Part shown: one piece after another, positions 12,662-22,958 of the stretch
Numbering within the stretch: position 1 is the stretch's first letter
Layout: every line of letters begins with the position of its first letter
NCBI RefSeq assembly: GCF_016906535.1
Contig: NC_057372.1
Span: 3,143,501-3,207,500, forward strand
Length of the DNA stretch: 64,000 nt
Source: Rhizoctonia solani
Lineage: Eukaryota; Basidiomycota; Agaricomycetes; Cantharellales; Ceratobasidiaceae
Reading direction: 5' to 3'
Program-made: the position numbers and the translations under genes
The notes under the pieces: generated by a model
What the model was told of the DNA's origin: nothing
The model's database searches: none
The model's input: only the letters and a program-made list of their open reading frames with translations

Positions 12662-13303
12662 ATGTCTTTCCGGTTCCACCGTTCTATCCCAAATTTGTCC
12701 ATATTGTAAGGTTATCGCAACTGGCTGTCACTAGCATAACTTCATCTCACCAAAGTCTGTAGCCATAATGTGCGATCTCCCCACTCTGAACGTATTCTGC
12801 ACTTGCTTCGCTCCTCGCTATCCAGTCCATACCTTCCCAGAGCAGCAGCGGCAGCCCGATTGGAGGCGGAACAATCGGGAATATCGACTACCCCAAAGCT
12901 ACCTAAACGCCCACTCGAGTTCAATCTTGACATATCGACCACACCTCCAACGCCCGACCAATATACTACTATGCTGGACTACCTCCGTGCACAGCCCATT
13001 TCTGCTTCACTTTCAGCACCTCCTACGATCTCTCGATTCTTGGTGAAGAATTCCGAATCAGTTGGGGGCGTGGAAGAGTTGTCGGCGTTGGCGAGTAAAA
13101 AGCCGGAGAGTGTTAGGTGGCCGGTGGTTGTTCATTGGGACGATGGGTTGGTGGCCATTGAGAAAGAGGAGGATGTGCATCATATCCTGGAGTGAGTTAT
13201 CGGTCGATACAAATGTGCACCTTTGAACTTATTCTTACGCCTCAGGGTTATATACGAGACCGCGAATGGTGGCAAGGGCCAACAGCAAGACTGGCTCACA
13301 TAA
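12662..13303 (+). CDS. FMP46-like mitochondrial thioredoxin-fold protein (DUF1687)
   Basis: Three exons, 12662-12705, 12763-13191 and 13246-13303, give 176 residues. The exon 1/2 join rebuilds IFHNVRSPHSERILHLL, the thioredoxin-like start of the DUF1687/Fmp46 family. The middle has LEFNLDISTTPPTPDQ, and the end WPVVVHWDDGLVAIE, both characteristic of the family. The third exon adds the last 19 residues, because reading on past 13191 meets a splice donor GTGAGT and then a stop. Fmp46 is a putative mitochondrial redox protein in yeast with no firmly known substrate. The N-terminus is short and basic, compatible with import. The active-site Cys pair of classical thioredoxins is not present at HNVRSPHS, so a redox role is uncertain. 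Confidence 0.85.
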
Positions 13304-13785
13304 AAGTAACTGGAACCGTAAAAAATCACTGGACAATGTCAGGAAGATCCAGGATGTGCGCTTGGTCCAATATCGGAAGCATTCATTTCTTGAACTTTAT
13401 CATGAAGGTTGTATATTAGCTAGCCAAAACACTCATGCAAATTAAGTGCTTTTCTTTACTTGGTCTGATAGTGCAGCAACAAGAATCGAATTAAACGAAT
13501 GGGCTCGTGATGTCATTCGATGGATTCGGGCACTCTGTTTACATACCCGATGTATGGGCGCTTATGTTACGACAAGTAATTCCGATCCCTGACCGTGTCC
13601 CTGACCACCATAACAAGGTGGGCGGTGCGGTTGTTTACGCAAAGACTACACTTCCTATCTGTAGATCGGGTTCCTGATATACCATTTGGTCGCCTGCGTC
13701 GCTTGGATCAACGATTGAACTCGGTCTATTACTGTACATCTGTGGATTACGAAAAGTATTGTTTTGATTCGGAATTACAATCACT
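13304..13785. other. Intergenic spacer between FMP46-like gene and TFB2
   Basis: It holds the 3' flank of one gene and the promoter of the next, since both are on the + strand. No additional gene or RNA is visible. Confidence 0.5.
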
Positions 13786-15991
13786 ATGCCTTCTGCACCT
13801 TCGGACCCACTCCCGCCTCGCCCACACCACGAAACCGAACATGTCCTCCTCCCATTTCTCAAACAACAACCGCCTCAAACGCTTAACAGACTCTACTCGA
13901 AACCTAGCGCATGTTTGGCTGTTTTTCGGTGAGGGTTCGTGTTTAATTACTTGGATTTAATCAGATTTATCCTGCTTTTCATGTCGGCTCCTGTTGTTTT
14001 TGCATCTACCTCTGCTGGAACTTCTTTGGTTTTGCTTTGACTCGTTACCCTGTCTCATAGCACGACTGACTCGAGTTGTTCAGTCTCCTCCGACAGCTAG
14101 ACCGGCAACTGGTTTTAAACCTTCTGTGGTGTGATTCGGGTGTGCCATTACAAGGCCTTATGGGATGGGCAAAGCCAGAAGCCATTAGGTACGTTTGCTA
14201 CGTTATATACCCAAGCACACCCACTCTCAATTCAATTCCACTCTATCACGTCTCCCTCGCAACACCTCACCTATAGCAACATGCAAACCTCGGTCTCGGA
14301 CCTAAAAGCTCTCAGCATTCTCCGAGTCTCGGCATCCAACCCGCCAAGCGTGATGCTCACGACCGCGTATCGCGACGCGTTACGAGTAGCGTTACGAGGA
14401 GGGTGTGTGACTCGCAACCCCATTTAAACAAAGCTTGTATCTAACTTGATGTAGCGGGGAACATCGGTCGTTTGGACTTCCTGTTCCTTCTCGGGGGTCA
14501 TCACAAATGAGCATTGAACAATTGGACAGGAAGGCGTTGGAGCATTGGGAGGTACGTTTTCGTTTCCCCCCTTGCGACTTTGTTAGTTTGGTTCGATTGA
14601 GTTTTGGGGGGTTAGACTATACTTCATTATATGGTGGATACCAATTCCTCTGCGCAACGTCCTGGTGGAGGTGCATTGCACTTGTTGGTCGCAGGCGGCT
14701 GGCTCGAAGAGGGTCGAGGGTAAGTCCTGCAGTTTCAATGTACTCATTGGTGGCGCTAACGAGAGGGGAACAGAGGGGGCGGACACGAGATCACTTCTAC
14801 TGGATTCCAATTTTTGCTACAATCACCGCGAGCGCAGTTATGGGATATTTTGCTTCAGTACCTTCATATGTCGGACGTAAGCCTCTTATAACACTTTCGT
14901 TGAAAATTTGTACTAATTAATTTGTGCTTTTAGGCGAGAAGGATGGACATTGCTGAAGTTCTTAGCTTCTTGTTCATGCTTTCCTTGATGAAACTTGGTC
15001 AGGTAAAGTATTCTTTGCCCCTGATTGGTAATCCGCATACTCACTGGCATTCAGGAATACTCTTGCGATAATTTATCTCCCACCCAAAATGCAATGATGA
15101 CGGATCTCAAGGATTATGGGATTGTATATGTATCGCACGTGAGTTATTTTCTTTATTTGAACCACCGCCACTTATTCTGCGTCATATAGAACGCGAACAA
15201 ATCTTTTTACCCGACCCGACTTGCAACGACGTTGACTTCCTCCCTGCCCCCGCTCCCGCCTTCAACATCCGCCACTGGTGCCGATCCCTCCGACCGAGGG
15301 TTTATCATTTTGGAAACCAACTACCGATTATACGCCTATACAGGTACGTGGACGCACCGTCTTGGTTGACATGACATTAACCCTGTACTCTTCGACAGAT
15401 AACCCACTCCAAACTTCGGTCTTGAATCTCTTCGTAGCGCTTCGCTCACGATTCCCCAATCTTGTCGTTGGACATATCACACGAGAAAGCGTAAAGCGTG
15501 CATTGGGTAAAGGCATTTCTGCTGAACAAGTGTGTGCTTTTATACCTTGGACAAAGACTTACTTTGACACATGTTTCCAGATTATTAGCTACTTGGAGAC
15601 GCACGCACATCCCCAGATGCGTCGGCAGGTTCGTTTATTTTGTTGTTCATAACTTTGTGTCCCTGAAGCCAATCATGTGCACAAAAGAATCCACTACTTC
15701 CAGTTACGGTGCAAGATCAAATACGTCTTTGGGAAATGGAACAAAATCGGGTGCAGGAAGCGGAAGGTAAGTCCCCCCCCCCCCTCGTCTTCCTGCTTTA
15801 TTCACCGCTCATGTATTTTTGCAGGGTACCTGTACACCGAGTTTGGCTCGCAACCGGATTATGAGTTGGTTCTCCGCTACGCAAAAGAAATGGACCTGGT
15901 TTTGTATGAGAACGCTCGAGATCGGCAGTTCTTTGCCAAGGCGGATGGACATGCACTTATCAAGCAGTATATCGAGAGACGGGGCGGTTGA
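13786..15991 (+). CDS. TFB2: TFIIH core subunit TFB2 (p52/GTF2H4 homologue)
   Basis: Thirteen exons: 13786-13928, 14084-14188, 14277-14402, 14455-14551, 14616-14719, 14774-14876, 14934-15002, 15055-15138, 15190-15343, 15399-15529, 15581-15628, 15688-15766 and 15825-15991. They total 1410 bases and 469 residues, close to human p52 (about 460). Diagnostic segments are LNRLYSKPSACLAVFR, FQFLLQSPRAQLWDILLQY, GFIILETNYRLYAY, FPNLVVGHITRESV, IISYLETHAHPQMRRQ and PVTVQDQIRLWE. In TFIIH, TFB2 anchors and stimulates the XPB/Ssl2 translocase and contacts TFB5, so it acts in promoter opening and nucleotide excision repair. Intron 1 (155 bp) is about three times the usual length here. Intron 12 contains a run of about 12 C bases. 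All phases join without a lesion. A TIR transposon begins only 61 bp after the stop codon. Confidence 0.95.
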
Positions 15992-16051
15992 GGGCCTATT
16001 GCTAACGATATCACGCTCCATTCCTGTTCCACTATAATACTATTCTCGTTA

Positions 16052-16341
16052 AAGGAGGCGTCATCCATTGACCGCTAACTGACTGTGGAGCCACGCTTTT
16101 TGATGGCGCTTAGGTCGCTTTTATCAGTAAATCCCCATTTTCTCCTTTTCTCGGACAGATTTGACGATTCTGAGAACGGACATCTCTGCGCGTCGAGCCT
16201 TTACATCTGTATATACATTTTGTTTTATCCCATTCGGCTTTGTTTTGGCTGCGCACTCCTTTGATTGCGACCGCTTAGCTCAGCATACGAGAGAAACTCG
16301 GTGGCAGTCCATGCGCGCAAGCTTACTAACACAGTCCGGGG
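16052..16341 (+). repeat. Left terminal inverted repeat of the 3.48-kb transposon
   Basis: About 290 bp that reappear in reverse complement at 19242-19531 with only scattered mismatches; similarity fades just past a CCGGGGG motif. Confidence 0.85.
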
Positions 16342-16659
16342 GACCGCTAACTAGATTGAGTGAGCAACCATACTTCCCAATGACTATCAGCAATAAAAAA
16401 AGGCAGCAATTACAGGCTCTTGAAAAGGCCAGGGCCAATGTAAGTGTGTCAAATAGATCTTATGAATTTTATTTTGATATCATGGTAGCAAAAACGTATA
16501 AAAACAGCTCATTTTGACAATGAAGACAACAACAACAAAAGTGTATTCAAGCCACTGGACTTGTACAATGACTCTGAGACATCACTCTGCAGACTAGGAG
16601 TGGATGTAGTCTATATAGGTTGGCTCTTTAAGCAGATTATGCAAATTAAATGACTTACT

Positions 16660-19184
16660 GGAGCAGCCCCTGACCCCTGTGGCTCCGAACTGGATCATCC
16701 TCCAGCTTATCCCAATTCCCCCAATTCTTTTGACTCTGACTCTTCTGATTCTGAAGGAGATTCCAACTCTGGCTCTAGCAGTGGAGAACTCCCATGGGAA
16801 CTTAGTTATTACCGCCCACCAACTGTTGCCCAAGCGCAGACAGCACTTGCCACACTTGATTCTGCACGCCGGACCCAACTTCCATCAGGTGGATACAAGT
16901 ACAAAGACCTGGACCGGATCACTGCTGAGCGATACACTGCAATACAAGCCTGTCTGAACCAATTCCTTGAGGCTGAGCCAAAAGGAAAGAAATTTATTCA
17001 GGCATCCAAGGATGCAGCACGTATGCATAATCGAAGAGATACATATGCCCGAACAATCCGTAAATGGACCCGTCGACTCATCAATTATGGTGACTTACCT
17101 GGGAATATCCGAGGTTGGTGGAATGTATCCACACTGGAGGATGAGGATGTGTCATCTGCAATCAGGCTTCACTTACAGAAAGCTGGGAAGTTGGCGGGTG
17201 CACAGGATGTGGTGGACTTTCTGTCTGATCCAGAGGTTCGGAAAACACTGGACATCAAGAAAAAGATTAGTCTTCGAACAGCACAACGCTGGCTCTCTCG
17301 GGCTGGTTTTTCTTGGCGATCTGAACCTGTGGGCCAATACTTTGATGGTCACGAACGACAAGATGTAGTTGAATACCGGCAAAAGGTATACATACCTTTC
17401 CTGAAGAAAATCAAGCGGCGGCGAATAATTTATAATCGGGATGGTGTTGAAGATCCTACACGTCCATTGCGATTACTACCTGGCGAGAAACCCATCATTT
17501 TGTGGTTTCACAACAAGACAATTTTTTACGCAAACGATCGTCGTAAAGTTCGATGGGTCTTTGTTGGAGAAAGCCCAGTACCACACAAGAAAGGAGAGGG
17601 GTGTAGTTTAATGGTGGCCAACTTTGTGTGTGCAGAGTTTGGGTGGTTGCGTGGACCGAATGGGTAAGTTGCAGTGGAATGTGTATTGCTAATGTTACAA
17701 TCCCCTTAATTATACCATTGGAATCGCCTATTTTTTCTATTATTTTTAGTATTTTTTACGGACTGGATATCTTTTGTTTTTCAATCACGTGACCTCGGCG
17801 CTTATTATGCCGAGATGCCGCGCCGAGATGCCGTGCCAAGGGCGCTTAGGAGAAATCCACGCTTCTGCGCAGCCCGCAGCACGCTTCCTTTTCCCACCAT
17901 GTACTTCTTTTCTCACGCGCACAGACCATGTAAATAGTGCGCCCTTGTCTATATATACAGCAGGGAAATCGCTTGGAGACCCCAAGTCGATTTTACCTCG
18001 TCTCATATACATTGAGGAGGCATCAGCCAGCTAAGTAGCCGGCCCCCAGTAGTTCTGCTAACGCACCACCCCCTTACCTAACTCACCACACCTCCAGGCC
18101 TAAGGCCCCCTCGCGTTGCCAGTAGATAGTTAGTTGTTGCCATAAGCAACTTAGTTAGATAAGTAGTTAGCCTAGATAGTTAGATTACATTAGCTAGTGT
18201 AGTAGTACGGCCACAAGCGCCCGCCTTCACCAGCGCGTACCCACCTTACAGTGGTGTACGACAGCTTGAAACTCACAATGAATCTAGTGAATCTGCGAGA
18301 GTAACAATGTTTCCCGGGGGCAACAAAGATGGATGGTTTACAAACGACCGTGTCATTCTTCAACTAGAGGATGCTGTCAAAATTGTCAACGAACACTTCC
18401 CCCAGTTCACTCACATATTTGTGTACGACAATGCTCCTTTGCACACGAAACGCTCGCTTTCCTCACTTTCCGCTTATGGAATGCCCAAGGGTCCGCTTCT
18501 GGACTGGCCTTACTACAAGGACAAGGACGACAAACGCGTGTTTGTGAGAATGGAGAATGGTTTTCTCCCAGACGGCTCACCCCAGGAGTTCTATGACCCA
18601 AACGAACCCAATCGTTTCAAGGGAATGTCGTGGATTCTTCGAGAGCGCGGTCTCGGTCATCTTGCCGATTTGAACGCAGTTTGCACGAAGGGATGTGAAC
18701 CAGGGAAGACTGACTGTTGCTGTCGTCGGGTAATGATGAACCAGCCAGATTTCAATAATCGTGAATCAGGCTTACAAGAGGCTGCTCGAGAGCTGGGAAC
18801 TGAAGTGGTATTTCTCCCAAAGTACCACTGTGAGCTGAGTATGATAGAGCAAGTCTGGGGATACGCAAAAAGAGACTATCGAGATAATCCCCCTAATAGT
18901 AGCTCAAAAAAGTTGAAGGAGAACGCACTAAAGGCATTAGAATCACCCCCAATTTTATCGATGCGCAAGTATGCCACCTTATAACTCTACTTTAGTTGGT
19001 TGTTCACTTTTTCATTAGGTTCGCTGCTCGTTCTCAACGTTTTGCCGATGGATATGACCATGGTATGGACGGGTCCCAAGCTGCTGCGTGGGCTACAACG
19101 ATATTCAAACATCACCGAGAGACCCCAGCACATATTCCGTACGACGAGATTGCTCCTAACTATGTACATACAACAAACAATTAA
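16660..19184 (+). pseudogene. DDE transposase of the 3.48-kb element, interrupted
   Basis: Open frame from about 16655 to 17667 and again from about 18262 to 18968, with a last exon 19019-19184 after an intron. The N-terminal half has a Ser/Asp-rich start and a helix-turn-helix-like region (KKISLRTAQRWLSRAGFSW). The catalytic half has FVYDNAPLHTK (second Asp) and LPKYHCELSMIEQVWGYAK (Glu). Relatives carry HDE in the first catalytic motif just before the FYAND block; here the sequence is FHNKTIFYAND, so Asp is replaced by Asn. The gap 17668-18261 breaks the frame between GWLRGPNG and the SARV...GGNKDGWFTN block and holds a repeat. No clear start codon is visible, so an upstream exon may exist. 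Confidence 0.7.
17690..18261 (+). repeat. Interspersed repeat (LTR-like) inside the transposase
   Basis: This segment shares several blocks with the reverse complement of about 40926-41530: TTTTCAATCACGTGAC near the start, GGCGCTTAT, a TATATA box, and CCACAAGCGCCCGCC near the end. It has an LTR-like layout, but I could not find a clean target duplication, so its exact ends and class are uncertain. It may lie in, or act as, an intron of the transposase. Confidence 0.5.
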
Positions 19185-19241
19185 ATTCTTATTTTCAATC
19201 GCTCTTTCAACTTGGAACATAATTTCAGTCGGTCAGTAGGC

Positions 19242-19531
19242 CCCCGGACTATGTTAGTAAGCTTGCGCGCATGGACTGCCACCGAGTTTCTCTCGTATGC
19301 TGAGCTAAGCGGTCGCAATCAAAGGAGTGCGCAGCCAAAACAAAGCCGAATGGGATAAAACAAAATGTATATACAGATGTAAAGGCTCGACGCGCAGAGA
19401 TGTCCGTTCTCAGAATCGTCAAATCTGTCCGAGAAAAGGAGAAAATGGGGATTTACTGATAAAAGCGACCTAAGCGCCATCAAAAAGCGTGGCTCCACAG
19501 TCAGTTAGCGGTCAATGGATGACGCCTCCTT
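19242..19531 (-). repeat. Right terminal inverted repeat of the 3.48-kb transposon
   Basis: Reverse complement of 16052-16341, ending CCTCCTT before the flanking TA. Confidence 0.85.
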
Positions 19532-19640
19532 TACTACATTCTGCTCATTGTCTTTGGTTCTGTCGGAATTTGCAATTGCCTCTGATGCCTGATCAATTTT
19601 GCGGGGGAAGCCAGGAAGATGCGACAAAAAGCAAAAGAAT

Positions 19641-19727
19641 GGTCAGCGGGGGGGTCGAACCCACGACCTTCGAGTTACACGCATTTCGCTATTAGCTCGA
19701 CGCTCTAACCAACTGAGCTAGCCAACC
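19641..19727 (-). tRNA. tRNA-Ile (anticodon AAU) with a 14-nt intron
   Basis: The minus strand folds as a tRNA: acceptor arm GGTTGGC/GCTGACC (two G-U pairs), D-arm TAGCTCAGTTGGTTAGAGC, anticodon stem TCGAG/CTCGA and T-loop TTCGACC. Between the anticodon stems are 21 nt instead of 7. Removing 14 nt after position 37 leaves loop CTAATAA with anticodon AAU (inosine at 34), giving a 73-nt mature tRNA. The T-stem contains one T-C mismatch, in a run of seven C bases. It lies about 110 bp outside the transposon end. Confidence 0.85.
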
Positions 19728-21354
19728 GTTGAGAAGGCGCTTGGCTGCAGCATTGTGACTCTTGCAGCCCATAAGGCAGTCCCAGGCTTGATTTTCTCCT
19801 TTTTTGGCTCTGTTGGAAATCTAATTGAGAACCCGAGCATGAATTACTGGATGGTCGGGTGCTATTTTGACCGAGCCTGATCGAGACCTTCGGGATAAGG
19901 GGGTTTGTGGCTCAAATCAATGCACGAGTTTGATATCCGTTTAAATTATGACCATGCACATTGCGCATATAATTATACATCGAAAATATACTCTATGGAT
20001 ATACCTTCTACCGTGGCAGTGGCTCTCGGGACCTATATGCACTTACTCAGCTATTCGTATGCGGTAGGTAACGACGATCTCAACCAGAACCCGGTAGGGC
20101 ATCAAATATAGTACTGCCCAAGCTCGTTCTGAGGACCTCGGGCACTCAGGGTGCCGCAGAAAATAGCTGCAGTAATGCTGGGTAAGTTTATATCACCCAT
20201 CGGACCTGCCAACCTTCTCTATGAAGAGCCCCGAAAACACCGGCGAGCTCCAGAGCCCTCAGGTTTGGGGGACCTTCTCTTTTGGATCTATTCGGTTCCG
20301 GTGTGTTCTCTAAGCATTTTGGAACGCTGCGCAAACACGCTGGAGTGTCACCCTTCATAATCTGAAGTGTCAACTTACTTTTATGAGTCCGCGAACGCTC
20401 CCGTAGGCCAATGTTACTCAAGATTTCCACTCTGGGATATCCTTTGGGGAGTGGGCTCCAGAAAGTAATTTTTGAAGACTTCGGTCTATCTGGCAGATGT
20501 TTGGCGGAGCGCCTAAAAAGAACTTGTCTCAACTCGCTCCATGGCCCACCGCCAATACCAGGAGGATGCTCATCCCAGCCAATTGTGTGGCTGGCCACCA
20601 AGTACCATAACCCCGGCTCCAGTCACTTTCCAAAAAGGCTCTTCGTCAAGAGTGGTCAGGACCAGAACTTCCCAGCATGGTCTATGGTTTGGCTTTGGTG
20701 GTTACCGAGTCCTCAGCTGACTACGAGGAGACGGGGCCGAACATCAAGATTCATCGATGAATGTGACAAACCAATCTATCAACAGTACACGAGGCATCCA
20801 TGTCGAACCCGATTGCGCCCTGCCAGATTAGGACTTGGGCTGTGGGACCAACGGCAACTTCCCTGTGACTTCTTACATTGACATATTCTTGTTATCACCG
20901 GATGTGTAGAGTTATTCCGTGTCATCATGACAGCCCTTGGGCTTAAAGAGGCATATGTATACGTATTCATTCAATTGGAACTGAAAATAATATACGGCAA
21001 TATTCAGATCTTGTGAATAGCTCTAGGGTGATAGATATAATCGGATGCTACCATAACGGGGTTCTCGAAAATCCAATTACTGGCCAACCCTCAAAGAACG
21101 CGATTTGCATGATCATTCCAGATAACTCCTACATTCTAGACAGCTCCTGTGTTCGTTTGACATGCGGGTTGCTTAGGGGAATCCCATGAGATAGAATTGT
21201 CTCGAAGAATAATAAATCTATATAAACCAGTGGTTGTCCAGCGCAACAGCTCCACCCCAGTTGCACTTTCCCCTGCGCAATTATTGTAAGTCCTGGATGT
21301 TTTCCCCGCGGCGCATCTTTCTCTCATTCTCACTGTCTACTGGGTATGTCTTAG
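19728..21354. other. Gene-poor stretch; two overlapping unrecognised open frames
   Basis: Overlapping open frames of 137 codons (20188-20601, minus) and 156 codons (20411-20881, plus) exist, but I recognise neither, and neither joins to neighbours by splicing. A TATA-like TCTATATAAA at about 21216 precedes the next gene. Confidence 0.4.
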
Positions 21355-22065
21355 ATGGCCGCTGCATTCTCTCGCGAAATTCAATATGTATATCCCAACC
21401 TTCGTCAGGCTGTCATCGCCGCGACACGTTATGTTGTGACTGGCAATCATGCAGCCCTGAACCCACAAAGATATCCGAACCTTGCTCCAATTGACCAAGC
21501 GTTGAATGCCCCACAAATGACCTTGTATAAAAGGCAAGCGCGCAATGCTTAATCAGTTCTTTCTCACCTCTCATCCTATAACAGTGAAGTGGGTCCGCAG
21601 ACGGGAAAAATAGTTGGTGAGCTTAAAGATGATATTTGTGGATAGATAAGCGTTAACCAGGCCAATTCGTGTTTTGTAGGAGTTGGCATTCCAGGAAAAC
21701 GAGTAGTCGATCACAAATATCTGCCTGACGATTTTTTGCGCATCGACTATGTCATGATAAATTATAGACTGGCGCCCAGAAACGATCCAGCTTATGATAA
21801 GTCCAAGAAGGAGTTTGATCGACAGGTCGCAGAATACAGGAGAACCAAAGGCAACCTAGGGATCCATTTCAATGCCCATTATGTACAGGGAGGAAGCATT
21901 GTAGACAGCGATGCCCACCCAGCTTTCGCCGCATATATACAGAATGACCTAAACAATCAACGCCCAGAGGAACTAGAGGCGGAGTACAATGGATATGTGC
22001 AGCGTATGCAACGTTATGGGGCAGGCGCGATCTGGGACAAGTGGAGGAGCGGGGCCACATTTTAA
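21355..22065 (+). CDS. Unrecognised protein, 198 residues, with a GC-AG intron
   Basis: Three exons, 21355-21533, 21585-21616 and 21680-22065, total 597 bases. Intron 1 uses GC at its donor (AAAAG|GCAAGC) and ends ATAACAG; no GT donor keeps the frame. Intron 2 is ordinary (GTGAGC...TTGTAG). The protein is hydrophilic, with no signal peptide or membrane segment. Exon 1 has helical Ala/Arg-rich sequence, and exon 3 contains LPDDFLRIDYVMINYRL and a charged region ending WDKWRSGATF. I do not recognise a family. A TATA-like box about 140 bp upstream and the consistent phases support a real gene. A fungal-specific protein is my best guess. Confidence 0.6.
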
Positions 22066-22335
22066 TTAGTCTCATTATTCTACATACCGTATGGAGGCGC
22101 CTACTAGTAAATTGAAGAAATTTTAATTGATGCGCGAGTCACAAGTGATATCATCCTGCAAAACAGAGAACTGTGAGGTAAATAGAATTGACTGAACACT
22201 AGCCAGTTAGACTATGCGCATCTATAGACAGATGTGCAGACTTTACTCACGAGCACTCACGAGTCCAGGTGTAGCCGAACTGCCTCCCGGGTACTTGCGA
22301 GCACGTCACATGAGTCAAGAGAGCGTAGGAGGGAC

Positions 22336-22579
22336 TGTAGAAAGAATAAGTTTGTAAATAGAATTATATCAATACAAAACGATAGTAAAGACAGTAGTGT
22401 GAATAGAGAAAGAGAGGATGAGGTACTATACGGTCGAGTGCACCCGTATTTATACCTTTACATTATAGTCGAGTCATCTAGTATATGACTAGGTATCGTC
22501 GCTTGACTCGATTACATGCATGTTCCAGTACATTCCAGATCCTTCTTGTATTTACTACTATATACATGATATTTCTACA
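22336..22579 (-). mobile_element. Solo LTR, family A (TGTAGAAA...TTTCTACA), 244 bp
   Basis: Ends are TGTAGAAA and TTTCTACA, flanked by the 5-bp duplication GGGAC (22331-22335 and 22580-22584). No internal retroelement genes adjoin it. Compared with the copy at 24132 it is in the opposite orientation: it carries GACTCGATTACA and the TATA-like box read on the other strand. Confidence 0.85.
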
Positions 22580-22584
22580 GGGAC

Positions 22585-22958
22585 AACTTGTAACGCTCTC
22601 ACTCTCGTTCATGCTCCGGAGGCCTCCGGAAATTTTCAGGCTCCTGCAGAGTGCCTGGGCTACATAACTGAGAGCTGGCGCGACGTTCCAACTCCTATCC
22701 TTATTCCGATTTTCCTTGTCTGTCCTCCGATCACTTATATCAAAGTGCTTGTGCGTATATATTTATAACATGAAGTATGGTAATTCAGAGCTTGACGGCA
22801 CAGTTGAGAGCTTATTTGTGCACCGATTGTGTGGGCGCTTGTGAATTTCGTCCGGTCCGATGACTGAGCCGGGTCCGAGGCTGAACATGGTGATGGCTGA
22901 TACATAATCCTAGAGATTTAAATACGACAACATAACATCACCCATACGGCTACTGACT
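22585..22958. other. Intergenic stretch before the alpha/beta-hydrolase
   Basis: Nothing definite is seen. GATTTAAATACG about 45 bp before the next start could serve as a TATA-like element. Confidence 0.4.

Larger units (their letters stand above)
16052..19531 (+). mobile_element. TIR DNA transposon, 3.48 kb, TA target-site duplication
   Basis: The ends are inverted copies beginning AAGGAGGCGTCATCC, and each is flanked by TA (16050-16051 and 19532-19533). The arms stay near-identical for about 290 bp. Inside lies a spliced DDE transposase. The TA duplication and the DDE motifs point to the wider Tc1/mariner-IS630 group as found in Agaricomycetes, although 290-bp arms are long for classical mariner. 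It sits between the TFB2 stop and a tRNA gene. The first catalytic Asp looks lost, and a further segment interrupts the transposase, so this copy is probably not autonomous. Confidence 0.85.
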
